Below, in pieces: positions 56,780 through 64,000 of a DNA stretch of 64,000 bases. The notes under the pieces were generated by a model, which made no database searches, was not told the DNA's origin, and saw only the letters and a program-made list of their open reading frames with translations. This DNA comes from Martinezella rhizogenes. Lineage in GTDB: Bacteria > Pseudomonadota > Alphaproteobacteria > Rhizobiales > Rhizobiaceae. The DNA lies in the NCBI RefSeq assembly GCF_007002745.1, contig NZ_SGNY01000002.1:124001-188000 (forward strand), given 5' to 3'. Position 1 is the stretch's first letter, and every line of letters begins with the position of its first letter. The translations under genes were made by a program, and so were the position numbers.

Positions 56780-59014
56780 ATGTCTATCTCAAACTCCATC
56801 AAGATCACCCCGGAACTCGTTGCATCCCACGGGCTGAAGCCCGACGAATACCAGCGTATCCTCGACCTGATCGGACGGGAGCCGAGCTTTACCGAGCTTG
56901 GCATCTTCTCGGCCATGTGGAACGAGCACTGCTCCTACAAGTCTTCCAAGAAGTGGCTGAAGACCCTGCCGACAACAGGACCGCGCGTCATTCAGGGCCC
57001 CGGTGAAAATGCCGGCGTGGTGGATATCGACGATGGCGACTGCGTCGTCTTCAAGATGGAGAGCCACAACCACCCGTCCTATATCGAGCCCTATCAGGGT
57101 GCGGCAACCGGCGTCGGCGGCATCCTGCGTGACGTCTTCACCATGGGCGCCCGCCCGATCGCGGCCATGAACGCGCTGCGCTTCGGTGCGCCTGACCACC
57201 CGAAGACCCGCCACCTGGTTGCCGGCGTCGTCGCCGGTGTCGGCGGATACGGCAATTCCTTCGGCGTGCCGACGGTTGGCGGCGAAGTGGAATTCGACCC
57301 GCGGTATAACGGCAACATCCTCGTCAACGCCTTCGCAGCCGGCCTTGCCAAATCCAATGCGATCTTCCTCTCGGAGGCCAAGGGCGTCGGCCTGCCGGTC
57401 GTTTATCTCGGCGCAAAGACCGGCCGCGACGGCGTCGGCGGTGCGACCATGGCTTCGGCCGAATTTGACGAATCCATCGAAGAAAAGCGCCCCACCGTTC
57501 AGGTCGGCGACCCCTTCACCGAGAAATGCCTGCTGGAAGCCTGCCTTGAACTGATGAAGACCGGCGCGGTCATCGCCATTCAGGATATGGGCGCCGCCGG
57601 CCTCACCTGCTCGGCCGTCGAAATGGGCGCCAAGGGCGACCTCGGCATCGAGCTTGACTTGAACGCCGTGCCGGTGCGCGAAGAGCGCATGACGGCTTAC
57701 GAAATGATGCTGTCGGAAAGCCAGGAGCGCATGCTCATGGTTCTCGAGCCTTCCAAGGAAGAAGTCGCCAAGGCGATCTTCGTCAAATGGGGTCTGGACT
57801 TCGCCATCGTTGGCAAGACCACCGATGATCTGCGTTTCCGCGTCATTCACAATGGCGAGGAAGTCGCCAACCTGCCGATCAAGGAACTCGGCGACGAGGC
57901 TCCCGAATATGACCGCCCATGGACGCCCGCCAAGGTGCCGGCGCCGCTGGCCGAAACCGACGTTCCCGCAGCCGATATTGCCGATGCACTGGTGTCGCTG
58001 CTCGGTTCGGCCAACAACTCCTCGCGCCGCTGGGTCTATGAGCAATATGACACGCTGATCCAGGGCAATTCCCTGCAGCTACCGGGTGGCGATGCCGGCG
58101 TGGTGCGTGTTGAAGGCCACGACAAGAAGGCGCTCGCGTTCTCCTCCGACGTAACCCCGCGTTATGTCGAGGCCGATCCCTTCGAGGGTGGCAAGCAGGC
58201 GGTTGCCGAATGCTGGCGCAATATCACCGCGACAGGCGCTCTGCCGCTGGCGGCCACCGACAACCTCAATTTCGGCAATCCGGAAAAGCCCGAGATCATG
58301 AGCCAGCTGGTCCATGCCATCAAGGGCATCGGCGAAGCCTGCCGCGTCTTGGAGTTCCCGATCGTTTCTGGCAACGTCTCGCTCTATAACGAGACCAATG
58401 GCCAGGCGATCCTGCCCACCCCCACCATCGGCGGCGTTGGCCTCCTGAAGGATTGGGGCCGCATGGCACGCATCCGTTTCGCTGCCGAGGGCGAAGTGGT
58501 GCTTCTGGTCGGCGCACCTGCCGGCCTCGGCACGCATATCGCCCAGTCGGTTTACATGCGTGACATCCATAACCGTATCGATGGCCCGGCGCCGCATGTC
58601 GATCTGGCTGCCGAGAAGCAAAACGGCGATTTCGTTCGTGGCGTCATCACCGACGGCCTGGCCACCGCCGTCCACGATTGCTCCTCGGGCGGTCTGGCGC
58701 TTGCGATCGGCGAAATGGCGATTTCCTCGGGTATCGGCGCAACGATCGATGCGGTCGAAGGCCACAATCCGGTCCTCACCTTCTATGGCGAAGATCAGGG
58801 CCGTTATGTCCTCACCGTCAAGAAAAGCGATCTCGACAAGGTGCAGGCGGCTGCCAAGACGGCGGGCGTTTCCTGCGTGGCCATTGGCGTTACCGGCGGT
58901 TCCACCGTAAAGCTGGGCACGGCGCGCGCTGTCGAGATTAAAGAATTGCACTTGGCCTATGAATCGTGGTTCCCTCAATTCATGGACGGCGAAACTTTGC
59001 TCGCCGCAGAATGA
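56780..59014 (+). CDS. purL: FGAM synthase subunit PurL (small type)
   Basis: 744 aa ATP-dependent synthetase that works with PurS and PurQ. Signatures: [77 protein letters not shown]-type stretch, and a C-terminal half repeat. Length fits the small form lacking the glutaminase domain. ATG 56780 preferred over 56771. Confidence 0.97.
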
Positions 59015-59030
59015 ATTAAGGAGAAACACC

Positions 59031-59264
59031 ATGCCCATGAAACCCGGCGACATTGAAGACATGATTAAGGCGGGAATTCCCGGGGCAAAGGTCACGATCC
59101 GCGATCTGGCCGGTGATGGCGACCATTACGCGGCAGAAGTCGTTGCGGAAGCATTCAAGGGCAAGACCCGCGTGCAGCAGCACCAGATGGTCTATGACGC
59201 GCTGAAGGGCAATATGGGCGGCGTTCTGCATGCCCTTGCCCTGCAGACCTCGGCTCCCGAATGA
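59031..59264 (+). CDS. BolA family protein
   Basis: 77 aa. IEDMIKAGIPGAKVTIRDLAGDGDHYAAEVVAEAFKGKTRVQQHQMVYDAL is the BolA/YrbA fold. Partners with monothiol glutaredoxin (CGFS) to hold Fe-S clusters for iron sensing. ATG 59031 follows AAGGAG, 17 bp after purL, so it is co-transcribed. Confidence 0.93.
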   Translation: MPMKPGDIEDMIKAGIPGAKVTIRDLAGDGDHYAAEVVAEAFKGKTRVQQHQMVYDALKGNMGGVLHALALQTSAPE

Positions 59265-59336
59265 TTGCGACCGTGAAAGCGATGCCGGCGAGACAGTTTC
59301 ACTGTCCCGCCGACGCATAAAGGCTCCGGACTAAAT

Positions 59337-59371
59337 AAAAGGCCCGCGTGACACTCTCACGCGGGCCTTTT
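59337..59371 (+). terminator. Terminator after purL-bolA
   Basis: AAAAGGCCCGCGTGA (59337-59351) pairs perfectly with TCACGCGGGCCTTTT (59357-59371). Symmetric A/T tails make it bidirectional, serving the convergent hydrolase gene too. Confidence 0.92.
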
Positions 59372-59398
59372 CACATCGATGGAATGGCAAAACGCTGC

Positions 59399-60547
59399 TT
59401 ACAAGGCAGGCGGCGTCTGCGAATCCAGATCGGCAAAAGACGCGGCCGGCACCGGCCCTGCCGTCAGCAGCGTAAAATCGTAGCCGGACCTGCGATCCGG
59501 ACCGAGAACATATTGCCGGTGCATGCGCAGGAAATTGCGCTTGTTCTTTTTATAACGCTCCGGCGAAAGCGAGTGCTTGAAACGGATCGGCACGATCTTG
59601 GGCTGCGGCGCATCTGCGTGACCGGTCAGGGCCACGGTATTGCACCGGTAAAGATGGATTGGATCGGTCAGACACTGGATGTCGAACCACGTCACTTGCT
59701 GGTGACGTGCGATCGTGCCGACGCTCTCACGCAGCCTGCCCGCACTCGACAGGAACGCGCATTGCAGCGCCGCCCCACCCAAGGTGGCGAAAGACAGTTT
59801 CCGGCCTTCAAGCGCGTCCGGCTTCAGCTCCAGCACGCGGCCGATGGTGGCGAGCGCAAGACTGGCGCCCATGCTGTGTGAAACGACCAGAACCTCGTCC
59901 GAGGGCTGTTCGAGCGCCGTCAGGACAAGCGCCGCCCTCTCCTCGATCCAGTCGCGCGCAATCGGTTCATCGCGGCCGACCGCAAGCGCGAACCGCCAGT
60001 CCGCGTAAAGGTGCAGGGTGTGAAACCGCTCGGCAAACGGCAGAAACGCCTTCACGAAAAACAGCGCGGCGGCAGGAAGGCTGATCACAAACAGCCAGAG
60101 TGGCAAAGCGAACAGCCATGGCGAAAGGGCAATAGCGGCAGCAAGCCCGCCACCGACAAGCATCAGCAGGAACGGAAAGATGAAGAACAGGCCGAAACGC
60201 CAGGCATGGCGAAAGTAGCGCGCCGCACCCCCTTCACTGACGATGCCCGCCCCGGCCTTGAATCCGAGCCAGATCTGCCGCCAGACCGGTTCATCCCGCA
60301 GCTCGGAGATGACCCCATTATGATCATAGACAAAAATCTCCGAACGGGTTCGCCAGTCGCCCGCCGAGGCCTCCACCGTGAATGTTTCACCCCCTGGCGC
60401 ATTCTCCAGCGGCCCCACCGCATAATCGACATCCCAGGTCTTGCCGGCAAGCGCCGCCGCCCGCTGGTAACGCAGATGATGGGCCGCCGCATCAAGCGGA
60501 TCGAAACCGGGGAAATAAAGAACAAGTCGTGACTTGACGGTCGGCAT
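59399..60547 (-). CDS. Alpha/beta hydrolase with an internal membrane hairpin
   Basis: 382 aa. Near the start YFPGFDPLDAAAHHLRYQRAA; two hydrophobic helices at about residues 120-170 (LFFIFPFLLMLVGGGLAAAIALSP; WLFALPLWLFVISLPAAALFF); then VLVVSHSMGASLALA, the serine nucleophile elbow, and a C-terminal region with FKHSLSPERYKKNKRNFLRMH. Predicted inner-membrane lipase/esterase; substrate unknown. ATG 60547 has GAAGG upstream. Lies on the opposite strand between bolA and grxD. Confidence 0.75.
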   Translation of the reverse strand: MPTVKSRLVLYFPGFDPLDAAAHHLRYQRAAALAGKTWDVDYAVGPLENAPGGETFTVEASAGDWRTRSEIFVYDHNGVISELRDEPVWRQIWLGFKAGAGIVSEGGAARYFRHAWRFGLFFIFPFLLMLVGGGLAAAIALSPWLFALPLWLFVISLPAAALFFVKAFLPFAERFHTLHLYADWRFALAVGRDEPIARDWIEERAALVLTALEQPSDEVLVVSHSMGASLALATIGRVLELKPDALEGRKLSFATLGGAALQCAFLSSAGRLRESVGTIARHQQVTWFDIQCLTDPIHLYRCNTVALTGHADAPQPKIVPIRFKHSLSPERYKKNKRNFLRMHRQYVLGPDRRSGYDFTLLTAGPVPAASFADLDSQTPPAL

Positions 60548-60565
60548 GCACAAACCTTCGGGCGG

Positions 60566-60665
60566 GAGCATTTCCAGTAAAAGCGGGGCCGCTTTTACGC
60601 CAGGACAATGCGTAGAAACAAATAGATAGAGCGTTTTCGCGTTTCAGAGAAAAGCGGAAATGCTC
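60566..60665. repeat. 100-bp GAGC/GCTC-ended palindromic element, copy 2
   Basis: Begins GAGCATTTCC and ends GGAAATGCTC, the same termini, orientation and length as 4115-4214. Upstream of the hydrolase gene start. Confidence 0.85.
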
Positions 60666-60759
60666 TAGAGACACCCGAAAGGATCGCTTGATACAGTGGG
60701 CGATGCACGTATAGTAAAAATCGCGACGGAAATATGATTTATTTAGCGGTGAGGGAAAT

Positions 60760-61008
60760 TTGTCTAGCATCGTCGATCAATTGCTCAACGGCGTCGTCAA
60801 GGGCGCGCTCTCTGAAATCCTCACCAAGACCGGTATCCGCAAAACCCGCCGCACGCGCCGGACGAAAAACAGCGGTTCCCTCGCAGGCGGCATCGTCGGC
60901 TCCGTTCTGGAAGCCGCGATCAACGCCGCCGTCAAACCCAAGCCGGCCAAGAAGCAGGTGAGCAAAAGGCGCACCGCCGCCGCCCGCAGCCGGCAGAGAT
61001 ATCGCTAA
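60760..61008 (+). CDS. Small very basic protein, unknown
   Basis: 82 aa from TTG 60760 (GAGGG four bases upstream). Hydrophobic or amphipathic N-terminal half (IVDQLLNGVVKGALSEIL; GGIVGSVLEAAINAAV) split by KTRRTRRTKN, and a Lys/Arg-rich tail (KPAKKQ, KRRTAAARSRQRYR). Might bind nucleic acid or membrane. The basic content and unusual start make it tentative. Confidence 0.5.
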   Translation: MSSIVDQLLNGVVKGALSEILTKTGIRKTRRTRRTKNSGSLAGGIVGSVLEAAINAAVKPKPAKKQVSKRRTAAARSRQRYR

Positions 61009-61155
61009 GGCGTCTCAAGCCACGTTTTTGGCATGTCGTGCATTGCCACACCCGCGCATTTTTTACGCTTTCCGGGTGGAAATCGCGCCGCGACATGTTA
61101 TCTAGGGACAAACAGAAAGCAGCGGCCTTGAACCGCATGTGAAAGGAATAAGCCT

Positions 61156-61491
61156 ATGAGCGGCATTAACGACATGATCGACAGCGAAGTGAAGAGCAAC
61201 GACATCGTTCTTTTCATGAAGGGCACCCCGCAATTTCCGCAGTGCGGTTTTTCCGGCCAGGTGGTACAGATTCTCGATTATCTCGGCGTCGACTACAAAG
61301 GCATCAACGTGCTTGCCGATGCTGACATCCGTCAGGGTATCAAGGACTATTCCAACTGGCCGACCATCCCGCAGCTCTATATCAAGGGCGAATTCGTCGG
61401 CGGCTGTGACATTGTAAAAGAGATGTTCCAGTCCGGCGAACTTCAAAACCACTTCCAAGAACAGGGTATCAGCGTCCGCGGCGCGGCCTGA
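61156..61491 (+). CDS. grxD: Monothiol glutaredoxin
   Basis: 111 aa. CGFS active site in [20 protein letters not shown]; then [20 protein letters not shown]. Cytoplasmic carrier of [2Fe-2S] clusters with BolA. ATG 61156 follows AAAGGAATAAG. Terminator-like hairpin follows the stop. Confidence 0.97.
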   Translation: MSGINDMIDSEVKSNDIVLFMKGTPQFPQCGFSGQVVQILDYLGVDYKGINVLADADIRQGIKDYSNWPTIPQLYIKGEFVGGCDIVKEMFQSGELQNHFQEQGISVRGAA

Positions 61492-61537
61492 TTTCGGCCG
61501 GTTAACCGGCCCACCCTGATTGTCAGAAATGTATGCC

Positions 61538-61566
61538 AGGCGTTGCTTCAAGCAACGCCTTTGCCG
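61538..61566 (+). terminator. Hairpin after grxD
   Basis: AGGCGTTGCT (61538-61547) pairs with AGCAACGCCT (61551-61560) around TCA. The T tract is interrupted (TTGCCGTTCTTTTT), so termination may be partial. Confidence 0.65.
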
Positions 61567-61585
61567 TTCTTTTTGGGGCAATCCT

Positions 61586-62836
61586 GTGACAGAACTTTCA
61601 CAATCCACCACTTCGCGCGCAGGCTCGATGGGGCGCACGGAATTTATCGCGCTTGCCGCCATGCTGATGGCGCTGAACGCGCTTGCCATCGACATCATGC
61701 TGCCCGGTCTTCAGGAAATCGGCGCATCACTGGGCGTCGTCAATGAAAACCACCGCCAATACGTGATTTCCACCTATCTTCTCGGCTTCGGCGTCGCCCA
61801 GCTTCTGTATGGGCCGATCTCGGACCGTTTCGGCCGCCGCAAGCCGATGCTCGTCGGTTTGGCCATCTATATCATCTCCGCCATTGCCGTGGTCTTCGTG
61901 CCGTCATTCTCCGGCCTGCTGGTCCTGCGCTTCATTCAGGGCATCGGTTCGGCGGCGACGCGTGTCATCACCATCTCGATCGTCCGTGACATCTATGGCG
62001 GCCGTCAGATGGCGGAAGTCATGTCGCTGATCATGATGGTCTTCATGGTCGTTCCGGTCATCGCGCCCGGCACCGGCCAGATCGTGCTTTTCTTCGGCAA
62101 CTGGCATCTGATCTTTGCCTTCATGGCCGGCATCGCCGCCGTCGTGACGGCCTGGATGTATTTCCGCCTGCCGGAAACCCTGCATCCGGATGATGTCCGT
62201 CCTTTCACCGCCCGTTCGGTGCTCGGCGGCTTCAAGATCGTGCTCACCAACCGTATCGCGCTCTGTTATACGCTTTCGAGCACCTTCATCTTCGGCGCGC
62301 TGTTCGGCTTCATCAACTCGGCTGAACAGGTCTATAAGGGCATTTATGGCCTCGGCGCCTGGTTTGCGGCGGCCTTTGCCGGCGTTGCGCTGTTCATGGC
62401 CTTCTCGTCCTTCATCAATGCAAGGCTGGTCGGCAGGTTCGGCATGCGCAAGCTGTCGCACGGATCGCTGCTCGGCTTCATCGCCATCACCTTTATCTGG
62501 CTGGTGGTGCAGGTGGTGGGACCGGAGCCAATGCCCTTTGCCATCTTCATCGTGTTCTTTGCGCTGGCCATGTTCCAGTTCGGCTGGATCGGCTCGAACT
62601 TCAACTCGCTCGCCATGGAACCGCTCGGCCATGTTGCCGGCACTGCCTCCTCCGTCATCGGCTTCATGGGAACCGTCGGCGGTTCGCTGATCGGCGCCGG
62701 CATCGGCCAGGCTTTCGACGGCACGGCGCTGCCGATGGTGGCCGGCTTCTTCGTCGTCTCCATCATCGGTCTGATCTTCGTGCTGATCGGCGAAAAGGGC
62801 ATGCTGTTTCAGGCTCACAACAAGCCGACACGGTGA
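61586..62836 (+). CDS. Bcr/CflA-type MFS drug-efflux permease
   Basis: 416 aa with twelve hydrophobic helices. MFS motif between helices 2 and 3: YGPISDRFGRRKPMLVG, and RFIQGIGSAATRVITISIVRDIYGG in helix 4-5 as in Bcr/CflA pumps. Proton-driven export of small molecules; substrate unknown. GTG 61586 with GGGGCA upstream is preferred; ATG 61628 is the first methionine. Confidence 0.88.
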   Translation: MTELSQSTTSRAGSMGRTEFIALAAMLMALNALAIDIMLPGLQEIGASLGVVNENHRQYVISTYLLGFGVAQLLYGPISDRFGRRKPMLVGLAIYIISAIAVVFVPSFSGLLVLRFIQGIGSAATRVITISIVRDIYGGRQMAEVMSLIMMVFMVVPVIAPGTGQIVLFFGNWHLIFAFMAGIAAVVTAWMYFRLPETLHPDDVRPFTARSVLGGFKIVLTNRIALCYTLSSTFIFGALFGFINSAEQVYKGIYGLGAWFAAAFAGVALFMAFSSFINARLVGRFGMRKLSHGSLLGFIAITFIWLVVQVVGPEPMPFAIFIVFFALAMFQFGWIGSNFNSLAMEPLGHVAGTASSVIGFMGTVGGSLIGAGIGQAFDGTALPMVAGFFVVSIIGLIFVLIGEKGMLFQAHNKPTR

Positions 62837-62853
62837 GAGCCATTGGAAAAAAG

Positions 62854-62886
62854 AAAGGGCGCGGAATTCTGTTCCGCGCCCTTTTT
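62854..62886 (+). terminator. Terminator after MFS gene
   Basis: AAAGGGCGCGGAA pairs with TTCCGCGCCCTTT (core 62857-62866 and 62872-62881), followed by TTTTTG. Confidence 0.93.
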
Positions 62887-62918
62887 GTTTGGATACAAGC
62901 TGACCTCATCCACCCGCC

Positions 62919-63029
62919 GTCACCCCGGGCCTGGTCCGGGGTCCAGCCAGCCCAAGTCCTTGGGCTGAGAAAAGTCTTTCCGCCGCGCAGACGCGCCGCG
63001 GCTGGATGCCGGATCAAGTCCGGCATGAC
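62919..63029. repeat. RIME-like repeat, copy 5 (different sequence class)
   Basis: Arms GTCACCCCGGGCCTGGTCCGG...GGATCAAGTCCGGCATGAC with an inner imperfect palindrome (AGCCCAAG/CTTGGGCT). Same layout as the others but different arm sequence. Between the convergent MFS and phosphatase genes. Confidence 0.7.
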
Positions 63030-63067
63030 GGTGGAGGGTGTTGCGTCGTCCCCACGAATCTGAAGCT

Positions 63068-63892
63068 TCACACCGTAAAAATCTTCTCGCGCAGCAATTC
63101 CCAGGTCTCCTGATCCGGAGCCAGCAGCAGCCCGCCATCCACATGACGCGGCAGATAGGGCGAACCATCGAGACGGGCAGCATAGGCGCCCGATTCCTGC
63201 GAGATCAACGTACCGGCCAGATGGTCCCACGGCATCAGCTTGTTATACATCAGAAAGTGCATGTGGCCGCCGCAGAACAGGCGGTATTCGTGCGCAGCGC
63301 AGCGATAGCTGGTGAACAGCCGCACATCCGCAAGGTTCATCAAGATCTTGCGGCGTGTTTCCACATCGAAATAACCGGTATTGGCGATGCCGACCATCTG
63401 CGACAGGTGCGGCGCCGTCACCACCGACATCTGCGTCTGGGTACCATCTGCGCCACAAAGCCACGCGCCGGAACCCTTTTCGGCGATTGCCCAGTCATTG
63501 CCCATGGGATCGAAGATCAGACCGGCTACGGTCTCGCCCTTGGAAATGACGCTCATCATCACACCGAAGAGCGGCAGGCCCGACGCGAAATTATAGGTGC
63601 CGTCGATTGGGTCGACCACCACGGTAAGATCGGCATCCGCAAGCTTGCCGAGCAGCGAAGCATCGGCCGCGACGGCCTCTTCGCCGATGAACAGCGCATC
63701 AGGCATGATTTCCTGCACGCGGGCACGTATCAGCCGCTCGGCAGCCTCGTCAGCCTCGGTGACGAGATCGATCGCCTCGGACTTTATCCTGACGTCGCCA
63801 TCGCCCAGATTGCGGAACCGCGGCAGGATTTCCACTGCCGCCGCCTCCTGAAGCGCGTTGGCAAGAGAGGCGATGTCGAGTTCGAGAGCCAT
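63068..63892 (-). CDS. Inositol monophosphatase family protein
   Basis: 274 aa. Mg-dependent phosphatase: LFIGEEAV, VVDPIDGTYNFASGLPLFGV and PWDHLAGTLISQESGAYAA provide the metal ligands. Substrate could be inositol phosphate, fructose bisphosphate or PAP. ATG 63892 follows AAGGAAGGAT. A second copy lies immediately upstream. Confidence 0.92.
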   Translation of the reverse strand: MALELDIASLANALQEAAAVEILPRFRNLGDGDVRIKSEAIDLVTEADEAAERLIRARVQEIMPDALFIGEEAVAADASLLGKLADADLTVVVDPIDGTYNFASGLPLFGVMMSVISKGETVAGLIFDPMGNDWAIAEKGSGAWLCGADGTQTQMSVVTAPHLSQMVGIANTGYFDVETRRKILMNLADVRLFTSYRCAAHEYRLFCGGHMHFLMYNKLMPWDHLAGTLISQESGAYAARLDGSPYLPRHVDGGLLLAPDQETWELLREKIFTV

Positions 63893-63921
63893 GGGCGATA
63901 TCCTTCCTTGTGATGTACCTG

Positions 63922-64000
63922 CTATAAGGCGACGATTTCCCGTCGCAGCATCTTCCAGCTTTCCCTGTCGGGCGCCGACAGGATGCCGCCCGCCGTCTGT
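63922..64000 (-). CDS. Second inositol monophosphatase-like protein (C-terminal end only)
   Basis: Leftward frame entering from the right edge: ...GGILSAPDRESWKMLRREIVAL then TAG. It aligns with the last residues of the neighbouring phosphatase (GGLLLAPDQETWELLREKIF), so it is a tandem paralogue. Only about 25 codons are visible; it ends 30 bp before its partner starts. Confidence 0.78.
   Translation of the reverse strand, partial: QTAGGILSAPDRESWKMLRREIVAL

Overview
The window reads as core chromosome of an Agrobacterium/Rhizobium-group alphaproteobacterium. The support is a phosphatidylcholine synthase (pcs), a seven-gene suf operon with two cysteine desulfurases in the Agrobacterium order (sufS2-B-C-D-S1-T-A), a small-type purL with separate purS and purQ, DUF982, DUF1127, DUF192 and NDUFS4-like proteins, RIME-like palindromes and generally high GC with NNC/NNG codon preference. 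The assignment is by inference; no database was searched.

Layout. 0-5 kb: cut-off sugar/nucleoside-type ABC ATPase, pcs, a UbiH-type flavin monooxygenase, an AEC permease and a CcdA protein, then tRNA-Lys. 5.5-11.6 kb: a catabolic module in which a GntR/FCD regulator diverges from an enolase-superfamily enzyme, an SDR and a TRAP transporter (P-Q-M); the substrate cannot be read from sequence. 11.7-18.6 kb: GT25 and GT21-like glycosyltransferases, an M15 lipoprotein, a glyoxalase, a double cold-shock protein, DUF192, BON-like and DUF982 proteins, tRNA-Pro, a complex I accessory subunit and tRNA-Arg.

The 3' 45 bp of tRNA-Arg recurs exactly 1.86 kb downstream (20496-20540). It brackets a tiny AT-richer element (18681-20540) holding an unknown five-helix membrane protein and a phage-type dNMP kinase remnant, with no integrase. 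More poorly characterised genes follow to about 22.2 kb. A MacA/split-MacB exporter (22.4-25.6 kb) and a small membrane protein/DUF6714-like pair come next.

27-34.3 kb is the leftward suf operon for Fe-S cluster assembly. 34.5-46.6 kb: alpha/beta hydrolase, anmK, tyrS, a 1127-residue AsmA-like envelope protein, a bcp-type peroxiredoxin, a DUF455 ferritin-like protein, an M23 peptidase, a DEAD-box helicase and a Nudix hydrolase. The AT-rich gap at 46.64-47.53 kb contains what looks like a complete leftward small RNA gene: promoter, three hairpins and terminator.

47.5-62.8 kb carries a LivK-like binding protein, rpe and the purine genes purB, purC, purS, purQ and purL, interrupted by a lipoprotein, DUF1127 and a MocR regulator. 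A BolA protein, an unusual membrane-embedded hydrolase, a very basic small protein, grxD and a Bcr/CflA-type MFS pump follow. Two tandem inositol-monophosphatase genes run off the right end.

Three repeat families lie between genes: RIME-like palindromes (five), a 100-bp GAGC/GCTC-ended element (three, each exactly 100 bp) and longer inverted repeats at 35.3 and 41.6 kb.
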